Below are positions 1 through 5,199 of a DNA stretch of 5,316 nt, piece after piece; the first letter of the stretch is position 1, and each line of letters opens with the position of its first letter. Location: NCBI GenBank assembly GCA_020028375.1, contig JAHZNX010000170.1, forward strand, positions 1-5,316, read 5' to 3'. The notes under the pieces were generated by a model. That model ran no database searches and was not told the DNA's origin. It saw only the letters and a program-made list of their open reading frames with translations. The DNA is from Betaproteobacteria bacterium. Lineage in GTDB: Bacteria > Pseudomonadota > Gammaproteobacteria > Burkholderiales > SG8-41. Both the position numbers and the translations under genes were made by a program.

Positions 1-281
1 CTCATCCGCAGTCGCCGGTTGTGCGAGAGACTCAGCAAGTGGTAGACCACCGCGAAACGCGGGCCGGACCATGCGTCGTAATCGCGGTAATCGACGCCGC
101 ACAGGTCGGTCAGCTGCTCGAACCTGAGGCCGGGCGCGTCGCGCAGGGTCGTCGCGGTAGCGAGCAGCTCCCCCGGCTTCACCACGATGGTGACCTCGTC
201 CAGCGCGGTCGCCACTTCCGCCAGCTTGTCGCCGCAGGCCCCGTGCAGGGCTGCAACCAGCGCCGCGGATCTCGTCGTCAT
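1..281 (-). CDS. nuoC: NADH-quinone oxidoreductase subunit C, N-terminal part (runs off window)
   Basis: NuoC (30-kDa type subunit) belongs to the peripheral arm of respiratory complex I, where it packs against NuoD and NuoB on the cytoplasmic side of the membrane. Reading from 281 downward gives 93 codons before the window ends; the family is usually about 200 residues, so roughly half is present. The part seen has the family's N-terminal pattern: a helical start, then DEVTIVV (28-34), LRDAPGLRFEQLTDLCGVDY (46-65) and FAVVYHLLSL (76-85) followed by NRRLR. The ATG was chosen because it lies one base past the nuoB stop (TGA-G-ATG) and because the upstream residues fit the usual NuoC N-terminus. 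No strong Shine-Dalgarno is visible, so translation is probably coupled to nuoB. Identification is by motif and by position after nuoB. Confidence 0.93.
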   Translation of the reverse strand, partial: MTTRSAALVAALHGACGDKLAEVATALDEVTIVVKPGELLATATTLRDAPGLRFEQLTDLCGVDYRDYDAWSGPRFAVVYHLLSLSHNRRLRM

Positions 282-282
282 C

Positions 283-762
283 TCAGCGCGCGATGGTGTT
301 AGTGCGCTTGATCTTGTTCTGCAGCTGGATGATGCCGTAGAGCAGCGCTTCGGCCGTCGGCGGGCAGCCCGGGACGTAGATGTCCACCGGCACGATGCGG
401 TCGCAGCCGCGCACGACCGAGTAGGAGTAGTGGTAATAGCCGCCGCCGTTGGCGCACGAGCCCATCGAGATGACCCAGCGCGGCTCGGCCATCTGGTCGT
501 AGACCTTGCGCAGCGCCGGCGCCATCTTGTTGCACAGCGTTCCGGCGACGATCATCACGTCGGACTGGCGCGGGCTGGGCCGGAACACGATGCCGAAGCG
601 GTCGAGGTCGTAGCGGGAAGCGCCGGCGTGCATCATCTCGATCGCGCAGCAGGCGAGCCCGAAGGTCATCGGCCACAGCGACCCGGTGCGCGTCCAGTTG
701 ATCAGCGCATCCGCCGTAGTAGTGACGAACCCTCGTTCAGTGATGGCCTCGATCGCGCCCAT
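283..762 (-). CDS. nuoB: NADH-quinone oxidoreductase subunit B (complex I, cluster N2 subunit)
   Basis: NuoB carries the [4Fe-4S] cluster N2, the last electron carrier of complex I before quinone, at the junction of the peripheral and membrane arms. The 159-residue product has the usual length. The four cluster ligands are visible: adjacent Cys38 and Cys39 in GLACCAIEMMHAG, Cys103 in MGSCANGGGYY, and Cys133 in YVPGCPPTAEALLYG. Further family signatures are INWTRTGSLWPMTFG (21-35), RFGIVFRPSPRQSDVMIVAG (55-74) and the C-terminal QNKIKRTNTIAR typical of betaproteobacteria. The start is supported by a strong ribosome binding site (GAGGTG) a few bases upstream. It lies 129 nt after nuoA, a rather wide gap for this operon, and one base before nuoC. 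From memory this is close to betaproteobacterial NuoB throughout; nothing is missing. Confidence 0.98.
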   Translation of the reverse strand: MGAIEAITERGFVTTTADALINWTRTGSLWPMTFGLACCAIEMMHAGASRYDLDRFGIVFRPSPRQSDVMIVAGTLCNKMAPALRKVYDQMAEPRWVISMGSCANGGGYYHYSYSVVRGCDRIVPVDIYVPGCPPTAEALLYGIIQLQNKIKRTNTIAR

Positions 763-766
763 TGAT

Positions 767-772
767 CACCTC
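767..772 (-). promoter_or_regulatory. Strong Shine-Dalgarno for nuoB
   Basis: On the minus strand GAGGTG ends four bases before the ATG of nuoB (GAGG is six bases away), close to ideal. It fixes the nuoB start. It is the only clearly strong ribosome binding site among the starts in this window and contrasts with folP, glmM and nuoA, whose upstream bases are pyrimidine-rich repeat arms or otherwise lack a match. Confidence 0.8.
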
Positions 773-850
773 ATATGTCCGTCGCTTCGGCCCCGACATC
801 GCATGTTCGAAGGCATCGTGTTGGCGCGATACGCCGCTCACCGGTCGCAT

Positions 851-868
851 CCCCAAGCAAGCTTGGGG
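851..868. repeat. Perfect 8-bp hairpin in the nuoA-nuoB spacer
   Basis: The arms CCCCAAGC and GCTTGGGG flank an AA, so the site can fold as a 7-bp stem with a four-base loop on either strand. It sits 24 nt after the nuoA stop within a 129-nt spacer. No T-tract follows on the minus strand, so it is not a classic intrinsic terminator; an mRNA processing or stability element inside the nuo transcript is possible. The rest of the spacer holds the nuoB ribosome binding site and a short GACGCGA/GACGCGG tandem pair (minus strand, about 870-885), with no ORF I would support. Confidence 0.6.
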
Positions 869-891
869 CCCCTGCTCCGCGTCTCGCGTCG

Positions 892-1260
892 CTATTCCCA
901 CTCCAACGCGCCCTTCTTCCATTCGTAGATGAAGCCGATGATGAGTATTCCGAGAAATACCATCATCGCCATGAAGCCGAAGAAGCCGATCTCCTGCAGC
1001 ACGATCGCCCACGGGAAGAGAAACGCGATCTCGAGGTCAAACAGGATGAAGAGTATCGCCACCAGGTAGTAGCGCACGTCGAATTTCATGCGCGCGTCCT
1101 CGAATGCCTCGAATCCGCATTCGTAGGGCGAGAGTTTCTCGGCGTCGGGGCGGTGCACGCCAAGGAACCGGGTGAGGCCGCCACCGATCATGACCGGCAC
1201 CACGCCGAGCGCGATGCCGACCAGGATGAACATCAGGATCGGAAAGTAGCCTTCAAGCAT
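892..1260 (-). CDS. nuoA: NADH-quinone oxidoreductase subunit A
   Basis: NuoA is a small membrane subunit of complex I located where the membrane arm meets the peripheral arm, near the quinone entry site. The product is 122 residues with three predicted membrane helices (about 7-27, 65-88 and 93-114). Between helices 1 and 2 is the conserved loop with PYECGFE (45-51), whose cysteine lies in the mobile loop of the family, then MKFDVRYYLVAILFILFDLE (58-77) with the intramembrane acids Asp75 and Glu77. The open frame extends upstream to 1392, but those 44 extra residues are translated from the spacer repeat and part of the tRNA gene, so the start is placed at MLEGYFPILMF, which matches the family. 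No Shine-Dalgarno is visible: the bases before the ATG are the end of an inverted repeat arm plus TTCGAAAC. It is the first gene of the nuo operon. Confidence 0.96.
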   Translation of the reverse strand: MLEGYFPILMFILVGIALGVVPVMIGGGLTRFLGVHRPDAEKLSPYECGFEAFEDARMKFDVRYYLVAILFILFDLEIAFLFPWAIVLQEIGFFGFMAMMVFLGILIIGFIYEWKKGALEWE

Positions 1261-1267
1261 GTTTCGA

Positions 1268-1355
1268 ATGCGGGGCTCGGGAATCGGGACTCGACAAAAA
1301 CCCTGATGGTGTCCTGATCTTTCGAGTCTCCAGTCCTTATCCCCTAGACCCGCAT
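1268..1355. repeat. Heptamer-type inverted repeat between tRNA-Leu and nuoA (element A)
   Basis: The left arm is 1268-1294 and the right arm 1322-1355, separated by 27 nt. Both outer ends match perfectly over seven bases (ATGCGGG against CCCGCAT), and both inner ends match over seven (GACTCGA against TCGAGTC). In between, the left arm reads as GGGAATC and GGGACTC units and the right arm as related units. The right arm is exactly seven bases longer, i.e. one extra unit. The element fills most of the 104-nt tRNA-nuoA spacer and ends eight bases before the nuoA start. A T5 tract (minus strand, 1300-1296) lies in the loop without an adjacent hairpin. No clear promoter for nuoA was recognised in this spacer. 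Confidence 0.7.
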
Positions 1356-1364
1356 CTCCGAAAT

Positions 1365-1449
1365 TGGTGCCGACGGTGAGATTCGAACTCACACGGCTTG
1401 CGCCGCCACCCCCTCAAGATGGTGTGTCTGCCAATTCCACCACGTCGGC
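1365..1449 (-). tRNA. tRNA-Leu, anticodon GAG
   Basis: The 85-nt gene folds as a class II tRNA. The acceptor stem is GCCGACG with CGTCGGC (1443-1449 and 1369-1375), followed by discriminator A and an encoded CCA. The D stem is GTG/CAC around GAATTGGCAGA. The anticodon stem is CCATC/GGTGG with loop TTGAGGG, giving anticodon GAG (plus-strand 1413-1415), which reads CUC and CUU. The long variable arm is CGGC-GCAA-GCCG, and the T arm is GTGAG-TTCGAAT-CTCAC. The long variable arm and anticodon identify leucine. Its place after secG matches E. coli leuU, also GAG. It lies 80 nt after secG and may be cut from the same transcript; no separate promoter was recognised. Confidence 0.98.
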
Positions 1450-1462
1450 CACTAAACCCGTG

Positions 1463-1525
1463 ATGAGTAATGGGTGATGGGTGATGCGCCACAAAGCCAC
1501 TCATTACTCATTACCCATTACTCAT
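1463..1525. repeat. Heptamer inverted repeat between secG and tRNA-Leu (element B)
   Basis: Two 24-nt arms (1463-1486 and 1502-1525) surround a 15-nt loop and match at 21 of 24 positions. Each arm is a run of 7-nt units of form TGAGTAA, TGGGTGA or TGGGTAA; the right side carries a further half unit. The three mismatches would be G-U pairs in plus-strand RNA but A-C mismatches in minus-strand RNA. The array starts four bases beyond the secG stop and fills the spacer up to the tRNA. It shares a 19-nt identical block (ATGAGTAATGGGTAATGAG) with element C. Confidence 0.85.
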
Positions 1526-1529
1526 TGCG

Positions 1530-1922
1530 CTACTTCGGAACGTCCTGCACCTTCGAGCCCGCATCCGCCGGCGCGGCCTGGCCCGCGGCCGCTGGTGCCG
1601 CCGACCCCGCCGGCGCGGTGGGCGGTATCTGGGCGGGGAGCGACTGCGCCGGGGCTGCCGGCGGCGGCGTCATCACGCCCTTGTGCTCGGTCTTGCGCGA
1701 CGAGAAATAGGTCAGCCCGAGGCTCGTCACGAAGAACACGACCGCGATGATGGCCGTGGTGCGGCTGAGAAAATTCGCCGATCCCGAGGCGCCGAACAGG
1801 CTGCCGGAGGCGCCGCTGCCGAACGCCGCTCCGACATCGGCCCCCTTGCCGTGCTGCAACAGGATGAGCCCGACGAGCGCGAGCGCCGCCAGGACGTGTA
1901 TGACGAGAACCAGGGTCTCCAT
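1530..1922 (-). CDS. secG: Preprotein translocase subunit SecG
   Basis: SecG is the small auxiliary subunit of the SecYEG channel in the inner membrane and aids SecA-driven export. The 130-residue product has two hydrophobic helices (about 2-22 and 55-74). They are joined by the conserved glycine-rich loop, which starts LLQHGKGADVGAAFGSGASG (21-40) and continues SLFGASGSANFLSRTT. After helix 2 it carries a roughly 55-residue tail rich in Ala and Pro (about 76-130), making it longer than E. coli SecG at 110; such tails are common in betaproteobacteria. The ATG follows the tpiA TAG with no spacer, so translation is likely coupled. The nearest purine-rich stretch, GGTGA, is about nine bases upstream inside tpiA. 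Expression is likely from the promoter before tpiA. Confidence 0.97.
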   Translation of the reverse strand: METLVLVIHVLAALALVGLILLQHGKGADVGAAFGSGASGSLFGASGSANFLSRTTAIIAVVFFVTSLGLTYFSSRKTEHKGVMTPPPAAPAQSLPAQIPPTAPAGSAAPAAAGQAAPADAGSKVQDVPK

Positions 1923-2693
1923 CTAGGTCTTCACCGTTTCCTTTGCACCCTGCGCCGCAGAGCAGATCGCCACAAACTCGTCGGCAACCAGGGAGGCGCC
2001 CCCGATCAGCCCCCCATCCACGTCCGCCATCGCGAACAGCTGCGCCGCGTTGTTCGCTTTCACGCTGCCGCCATAAAGGATCAGCAGGCTTCCCGCCAGC
2101 CGGCGGTCGCCGACGTGGCCGCGGATGAATGAGTGCACCGCCTGCGCCTGCTGCGGAGTCGCTGTCCGGCCGGTGCCGATGGCCCAGACCGGCTCGTACG
2201 CGATCACGCCCTGCGCGAGCGCCGCCAGGCCGCAGCGCTGGATCACGGCGTTCAACTGGCGCCCCACCACTTCTTCGGTCACGCCCGACTCGCGCTCCGC
2301 CAGCGTTTCGCCTACGCACAGGATCGGCGTGAGCCGATGCTTCAGCGCCTGCGCATACTTGAGCGCGACGGTCTCGTCGCCCTCCCCGAACACGCTGCGG
2401 CGCTCCGAGTGACCGACGATCACATACCGGCAACCGCAGTCCGCCAGCATCGCGCCGGAAACGCCGCCGGTGTAGGCGCCGTCCTCGAACTGGCTCACGT
2501 CCTGCGCCCCGAGCGCGACGTCCGATCCCCGCAAAGCCTGGCCCACCGCGGCGAGATAGGGGAAGGGAGCGCAGACCGCGTAGTGCGCACGTTTCAGGGC
2601 GGAAAGCGGTGGCAGGAGGGCCTTGACCAGCGCCTGGCTGGAGGCCAGGGTGCCGTTCATCTTCCAGTTGCCCGCTACCAGCTTGACGCGCAT
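1923..2693 (-). CDS. tpiA: Triosephosphate isomerase
   Basis: This enzyme interconverts dihydroxyacetone phosphate and glyceraldehyde 3-phosphate in glycolysis and gluconeogenesis, in the cytoplasm. The 256-residue product has the full TIM-barrel length. Catalytic residues are visible: Asn9 and Lys11 in AGNWKMNG (7-14), His95 in IVGHSERR (92-99) and Glu167 in AYEPVWAIGTG (165-175), the last running into the phosphate-gripping loop 6. The phosphate-binding motifs YGGSVK (207-212) and DGGLIGGASL (226-235) are also present. The start at MRVKLVAGNWKMNG fits the family; a GGCGGG just before it is a weak ribosome binding site. A sigma70-like promoter lies upstream, giving a leader of about 20 nt. 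The stop codon is directly followed by the secG start. Confidence 0.98.
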   Translation of the reverse strand: MRVKLVAGNWKMNGTLASSQALVKALLPPLSALKRAHYAVCAPFPYLAAVGQALRGSDVALGAQDVSQFEDGAYTGGVSGAMLADCGCRYVIVGHSERRSVFGEGDETVALKYAQALKHRLTPILCVGETLAERESGVTEEVVGRQLNAVIQRCGLAALAQGVIAYEPVWAIGTGRTATPQQAQAVHSFIRGHVGDRRLAGSLLILYGGSVKANNAAQLFAMADVDGGLIGGASLVADEFVAICSAAQGAKETVKT

Positions 2694-2719
2694 CCCGCCC
2701 GGCCATCCTAAACCGTTGA

Positions 2720-2749
2720 ATTTTACAGGCGAGTGGCTCGGAGGGTCAA
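2720..2749 (-). promoter_or_regulatory. Putative sigma70 promoter for tpiA-secG
   Basis: On the minus strand TTGACC (2749-2744) is followed after 18 bases by TAAAAT (2725-2720). Each hexamer matches consensus at five of six positions. Transcription would start near 2713, about 20 nt before the tpiA ATG. This is the longest spacer in the window (152 nt, glmM to tpiA) and the AT-richest in its promoter part. The remainder, next to the glmM stop, shows no convincing intrinsic terminator and no heptamer repeat. The prediction rests on sequence match alone. Confidence 0.6.
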
Positions 2750-2845
2750 ACCAAAACGGAGGGTGTGCGGTGCACCAAATCCGTGAATTCAGGAGTTTCG
2801 AATTGAAGCAATCGACGCGGCCAAGATGCCGTCGCCGAGTACCAC

Positions 2846-4195
2846 TCAGGCGGCTTTACCGACCGCCGCGGCGATATGGTTCGCCCAGCGCCGCACCTCG
2901 GAGCCGTCACGACCTTCGACCATGACGCGGATCACCGGCTCGGTGCCCGAAGGGCGCAGCAGCACACGTCCACTTCCGTCGAGCTCCACCTCCGCCTGTT
3001 TGACGGCCCGCTTCACGACGGGGCTCGACAGCGGATCGCGCAGCTTCTTCGTCGAGACGTTAACCAGAACCTGCGGATAGAGCGTGATCGCACCGGCGGC
3101 CTTCGCGAGCGTTACTCCGGTCTCAGAGAGCGCGCGCAGGACCTGCAGCGCTGAAACGATGCCGTCGCCCGTCGTATGCTTGTCGAGGCAAACGATGTGC
3201 CCGGAGTTTTCCCCGCCGAGCTGCCAGTGGCGCCGCAGCAGCATTTCCAGCACGTAGCGGTCGCCCACGCGCGCGCGCGCGAAGGGAATCTTGAGGCTCG
3301 CCAGAGCGTGCTCCAGAGCGAGGTTCGTCATCTGCGTGCCGACCACGCCGCCGGCGAGCTCGCCCTTCTGCCTGCGATGGCGCGCGATGACGTAGAGCAG
3401 CTGGTCCCCGTCGTAGAGCCGGCCCGCGCTGTCGACCATGACCAGGCGGTCGCCGTCGCCGTCGAGGGCAATGCCAAGATCGGCCTTGTGGCGCTTCACC
3501 GCCGCCTGCAGCGCCTGCGGCGAGGTCGCGCCGACGCGGTCGTTGATGTTGAAGCCGTCCGGCTCGGCGCCCACCGCCTCGACATCGGCGCCGAGCTCGT
3601 GGAACACGTGCGGGGCGATGTGGTACGCCGCGCCGTGGGCGCAATCGACCGCGATTCTCATGCCGCGCAGGTGCAGCTGCGGCGGAAAGGCGCCCTTGCA
3701 GAACTCGATGTAGCGGCCGGCCGCGTCGTCGAGCCGGCGCGCCTTGCCGAGGCGCAGCGACGGCATGCACTTCAGCGGGCGCGCGAGCGCGCGCTCGATC
3801 GCGCTCTCGGTCGCATCCGGCAGCTTGAAGCCGTTGCCCGAGAAGAACTTGATGCCATTGTCGTCGTAGGGATTGTGCGAGCCGCTGATCACGATGCCGG
3901 CCGAAAGCCGCAGCGCGCGCGTAAGGTAGGCCACGGCGGGTGTGGGCATCGGCCCCACCAGGAGCACGTCCACGCCGGCCGCGGACAGCCCCGCCTCCAG
4001 CGCCGACTCCAGCATGTAGCCCGAGACGCGGGTGTCCTTGCCAATCAGCACCGCCGGGCGCTCCATGCCCTTGCGCGGCAGGCCGGCGAGCACCTTGCCG
4101 GCGGCGTAGCCAAGCCGCATCACGAGATCCGGCGTGATCGGCTCCTGCCCGACCTTGCCGCGCACGCCGTCCGTACCGAAATACTTTCGAGTCAT
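2846..4195 (-). CDS. glmM: Phosphoglucosamine mutase
   Basis: GlmM converts glucosamine-6-phosphate to glucosamine-1-phosphate, the step before GlmU in making UDP-GlcNAc for peptidoglycan and LPS. The 449-residue product has the normal length and four-domain alpha-D-phosphohexomutase layout. KYFGTDGVRG (4-13) opens the protein. The phosphoserine loop ISGSHNPYDDNGIK (103-116) has Ser106 as the likely phosphorylated residue. The metal loop is DGDGDR (245-250), the sugar-binding loop is GGENSGH (327-333) and the phosphate-binding loop is RPSGTEPVIRVMVEG (414-428). One small deviation is ISGSHNP where many GlmM read ISASHNP. The start matches the family N-terminus, but no Shine-Dalgarno precedes it: the ATG lies within the end of a heptamer repeat. 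It follows folP after 76 nt, as in E. coli, and is probably co-transcribed with ftsH and folP. Confidence 0.98.
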   Translation of the reverse strand: MTRKYFGTDGVRGKVGQEPITPDLVMRLGYAAGKVLAGLPRKGMERPAVLIGKDTRVSGYMLESALEAGLSAAGVDVLLVGPMPTPAVAYLTRALRLSAGIVISGSHNPYDDNGIKFFSGNGFKLPDATESAIERALARPLKCMPSLRLGKARRLDDAAGRYIEFCKGAFPPQLHLRGMRIAVDCAHGAAYHIAPHVFHELGADVEAVGAEPDGFNINDRVGATSPQALQAAVKRHKADLGIALDGDGDRLVMVDSAGRLYDGDQLLYVIARHRRQKGELAGGVVGTQMTNLALEHALASLKIPFARARVGDRYVLEMLLRRHWQLGGENSGHIVCLDKHTTGDGIVSALQVLRALSETGVTLAKAAGAITLYPQVLVNVSTKKLRDPLSSPVVKRAVKQAEVELDGSGRVLLRPSGTEPVIRVMVEGRDGSEVRRWANHIAAAVGKAA

Positions 4196-4290
4196 GAGTT
4201 ATGAGTAATGGGTAATGAGCGCACGGCTCTGGTCGACATGAATGTTACAGCGGTTTCAGGCCCATTACTCATCACCCATTACTCATTACC
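4195..4290. repeat. Heptamer inverted repeat spanning the glmM start and folP end (element C)
   Basis: The left array (4195-4219) reads TGAGTTA, TGAGTAA, TGGGTAA and a half unit. The right array (4261-4290) reads CCCATTA, CTCATCA, CCCATTA, CTCATTA and CC. The best 19-nt arms, 4201-4219 and 4268-4286, match at 18 of 19 positions around a 48-nt loop; the one mismatch is a possible G-U pair in minus-strand RNA. The right array overlaps the 3' end of folP, coding its last residues and stop, and the left array reaches into the glmM start codon. The loop holds no clear promoter or terminator. Confidence 0.85.
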
Positions 4291-5105
4291 GCTGTCCAGA
4301 CGGCGAGGGCGTCGCGGGTGGCGGCGACGTCGTGCACGCGCACGATCTGCGCCCCGTTCTGCACGGCGAGCAGCGCCGCCGCGACGCTCGCATGAACCCG
4401 ATCCCGCGGTTCCCGCCCGGTCAGTCTTCCGAGCATCGCCTTGCGCGAAAGTCCCGCCATCAACGCGACCCCGAGCGACCTGAACTCGGCGAGCGAACGC
4501 AGCAGCTCGAGATTGTGCTCGACGGTCTTGCCGAAGCCGAAGCCGGGGTCCACCACGATGCGGTCGCGCGCAATACCTGCCTGCTCCGCGGCAGCGACGC
4601 GTTGCGCGAGGTAATCCCGCACCTCGCGCACCACGTCCTGGTAGCTGGGGCTCTCCTGCATGGTTCGGGGGTCGCCCTGCATGTGCATGAGACACACGGC
4701 GACCGGCGTCTTGGCCACCGCTTCGAGCGCCGCAGGAGCGGTGAGCGCGGTGACGTCGTTCACCATGGCCGCGCCGGCGGCGATCGCCTCGAGCATGAAC
4801 TCGGGCTTGCGGGTGTCCACTGAAAGTGGCACGCCGCAGCCGGAGAGGGCTTCCAGGACCGGCAGCACGCGTTGGCGCTCCTCGTCGAGCGCGACCGGCG
4901 CAGACCCCGGACGGGTGGATTCGCCGCCGATGTCGAGAATATCCGCTCCCTCCTCGACCAGTCGCCGGGCGTGCGCCACCGCCTGTTTCACGCCGAGATA
5001 CAGGCCCCCGTCGGAAAACGAGTCGGGCGTGACGTTGACCACGCCCATGACCAGAGGGTGCGTCAGATCTAGCGAGAACTTACCGCAGCGGAGGAGTTGA
5101 GGCAT
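4272..5105 (-). CDS. folP: Dihydropteroate synthase
   Basis: FolP joins p-aminobenzoate to 6-hydroxymethyl-7,8-dihydropterin diphosphate to give dihydropteroate in folate synthesis, and is the sulfonamide target. The 277-residue product has the family TIM-barrel length. Signature motifs are NVTPDSFSDGG (24-34), DIGGESTRPG (58-67), SVDTRK (95-100), MVNDV (114-118), MHMQG (140-144), DPGFGFGK (186-193), LSRK with Lys222 (219-222) and RVHDV (256-260, Arg256 and His258 contacting substrate phosphate). All expected pterin- and pABA-site residues appear present. The start fits the family (short lead, then LDLTHPLVMGVVNVTPDSF). The ATG is directly preceded by the pyrimidine-rich arm of a repeat, with no Shine-Dalgarno. 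The final residues VMSNG and the TGA stop are written in heptamer repeat sequence. Order ftsH-folP-glmM is the standard proteobacterial arrangement. Confidence 0.98.
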   Translation of the reverse strand: MPQLLRCGKFSLDLTHPLVMGVVNVTPDSFSDGGLYLGVKQAVAHARRLVEEGADILDIGGESTRPGSAPVALDEERQRVLPVLEALSGCGVPLSVDTRKPEFMLEAIAAGAAMVNDVTALTAPAALEAVAKTPVAVCLMHMQGDPRTMQESPSYQDVVREVRDYLAQRVAAAEQAGIARDRIVVDPGFGFGKTVEHNLELLRSLAEFRSLGVALMAGLSRKAMLGRLTGREPRDRVHASVAAALLAVQNGAQIVRVHDVAATRDALAVWTAVMSNG

Positions 5106-5191
5106 AAGGATGAAGGCGGAAGGCGGAAGGATGACCTGATCTGGACGCCCGCGACGCGGGGGTCATCCCTCATCCTTCATCCTTCATCCTT
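5106..5191. repeat. Heptamer inverted repeat between ftsH and folP (element D)
   Basis: Arms of 31 nt (5106-5136 and 5161-5191) match at 26 of 31 positions around a 24-nt loop. The right arm read on the minus strand is a run of AAGGATG units; the left arm has the same framework with GGCGGAA variants. The loop itself holds CCCGC-GAC-GCGGG (5148-5160), so the whole can form one long hairpin with a GC-rich tip. The left arm touches the folP start codon and the right arm begins 15 nt after the ftsH stop. No T-tract follows the arms on the minus strand. Confidence 0.85.
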
Positions 5192-5199
5192 GAATTTCC

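Noticed and set aside
1296..1300. Intrinsic terminator after tRNA-Leu (T5 on the minus strand)
   Set aside because: The bases before the T-run contain a direct repeat of ATCAGG, not an inverted one, so no stem can form next to it.
1261..1392. N-terminal extension of nuoA by 44 residues
   Set aside because: The extension is translated from the inverted repeat and the 3' part of tRNA-Leu, and NuoA homologues begin at MLEGYFPILMF.
1463..1525. CRISPR-like array
   Set aside because: The units are 7 nt, directly adjacent and arranged as inverted arms; there are no spacers of constant length and no cas genes.
1474..1710. Plus-strand frame beginning with LLITHYSL-type residues (also 4208-4483)
   Set aside because: The ITHYSL peptides are translations of the CATTACTCATTAC heptamers followed by antisense of secG or folP. 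They are spurious proteins of the kind repeats often generate.
1522..2706. Alternative minus-strand frame of 394 codons across tpiA and secG
   Set aside because: Its Arg/Gly/Ala-rich translation has no family signature, while tpiA and secG in the other frame are complete with all key residues.
2750..2845. Possible hairpins after glmM (CGACG/CGTCG, GGTGCACC, AATTC/GAATT)
   Set aside because: The stems are short or bulged and none is followed by a T-tract, so I could not support a terminator or operator.
3176..4204. Long plus-strand open frame (342 codons) opposite glmM
   Set aside because: It is antisense to a complete GlmM with all catalytic motifs. Its His/Arg/Ala-rich translation is what high-GC codon bias produces on the opposite strand.
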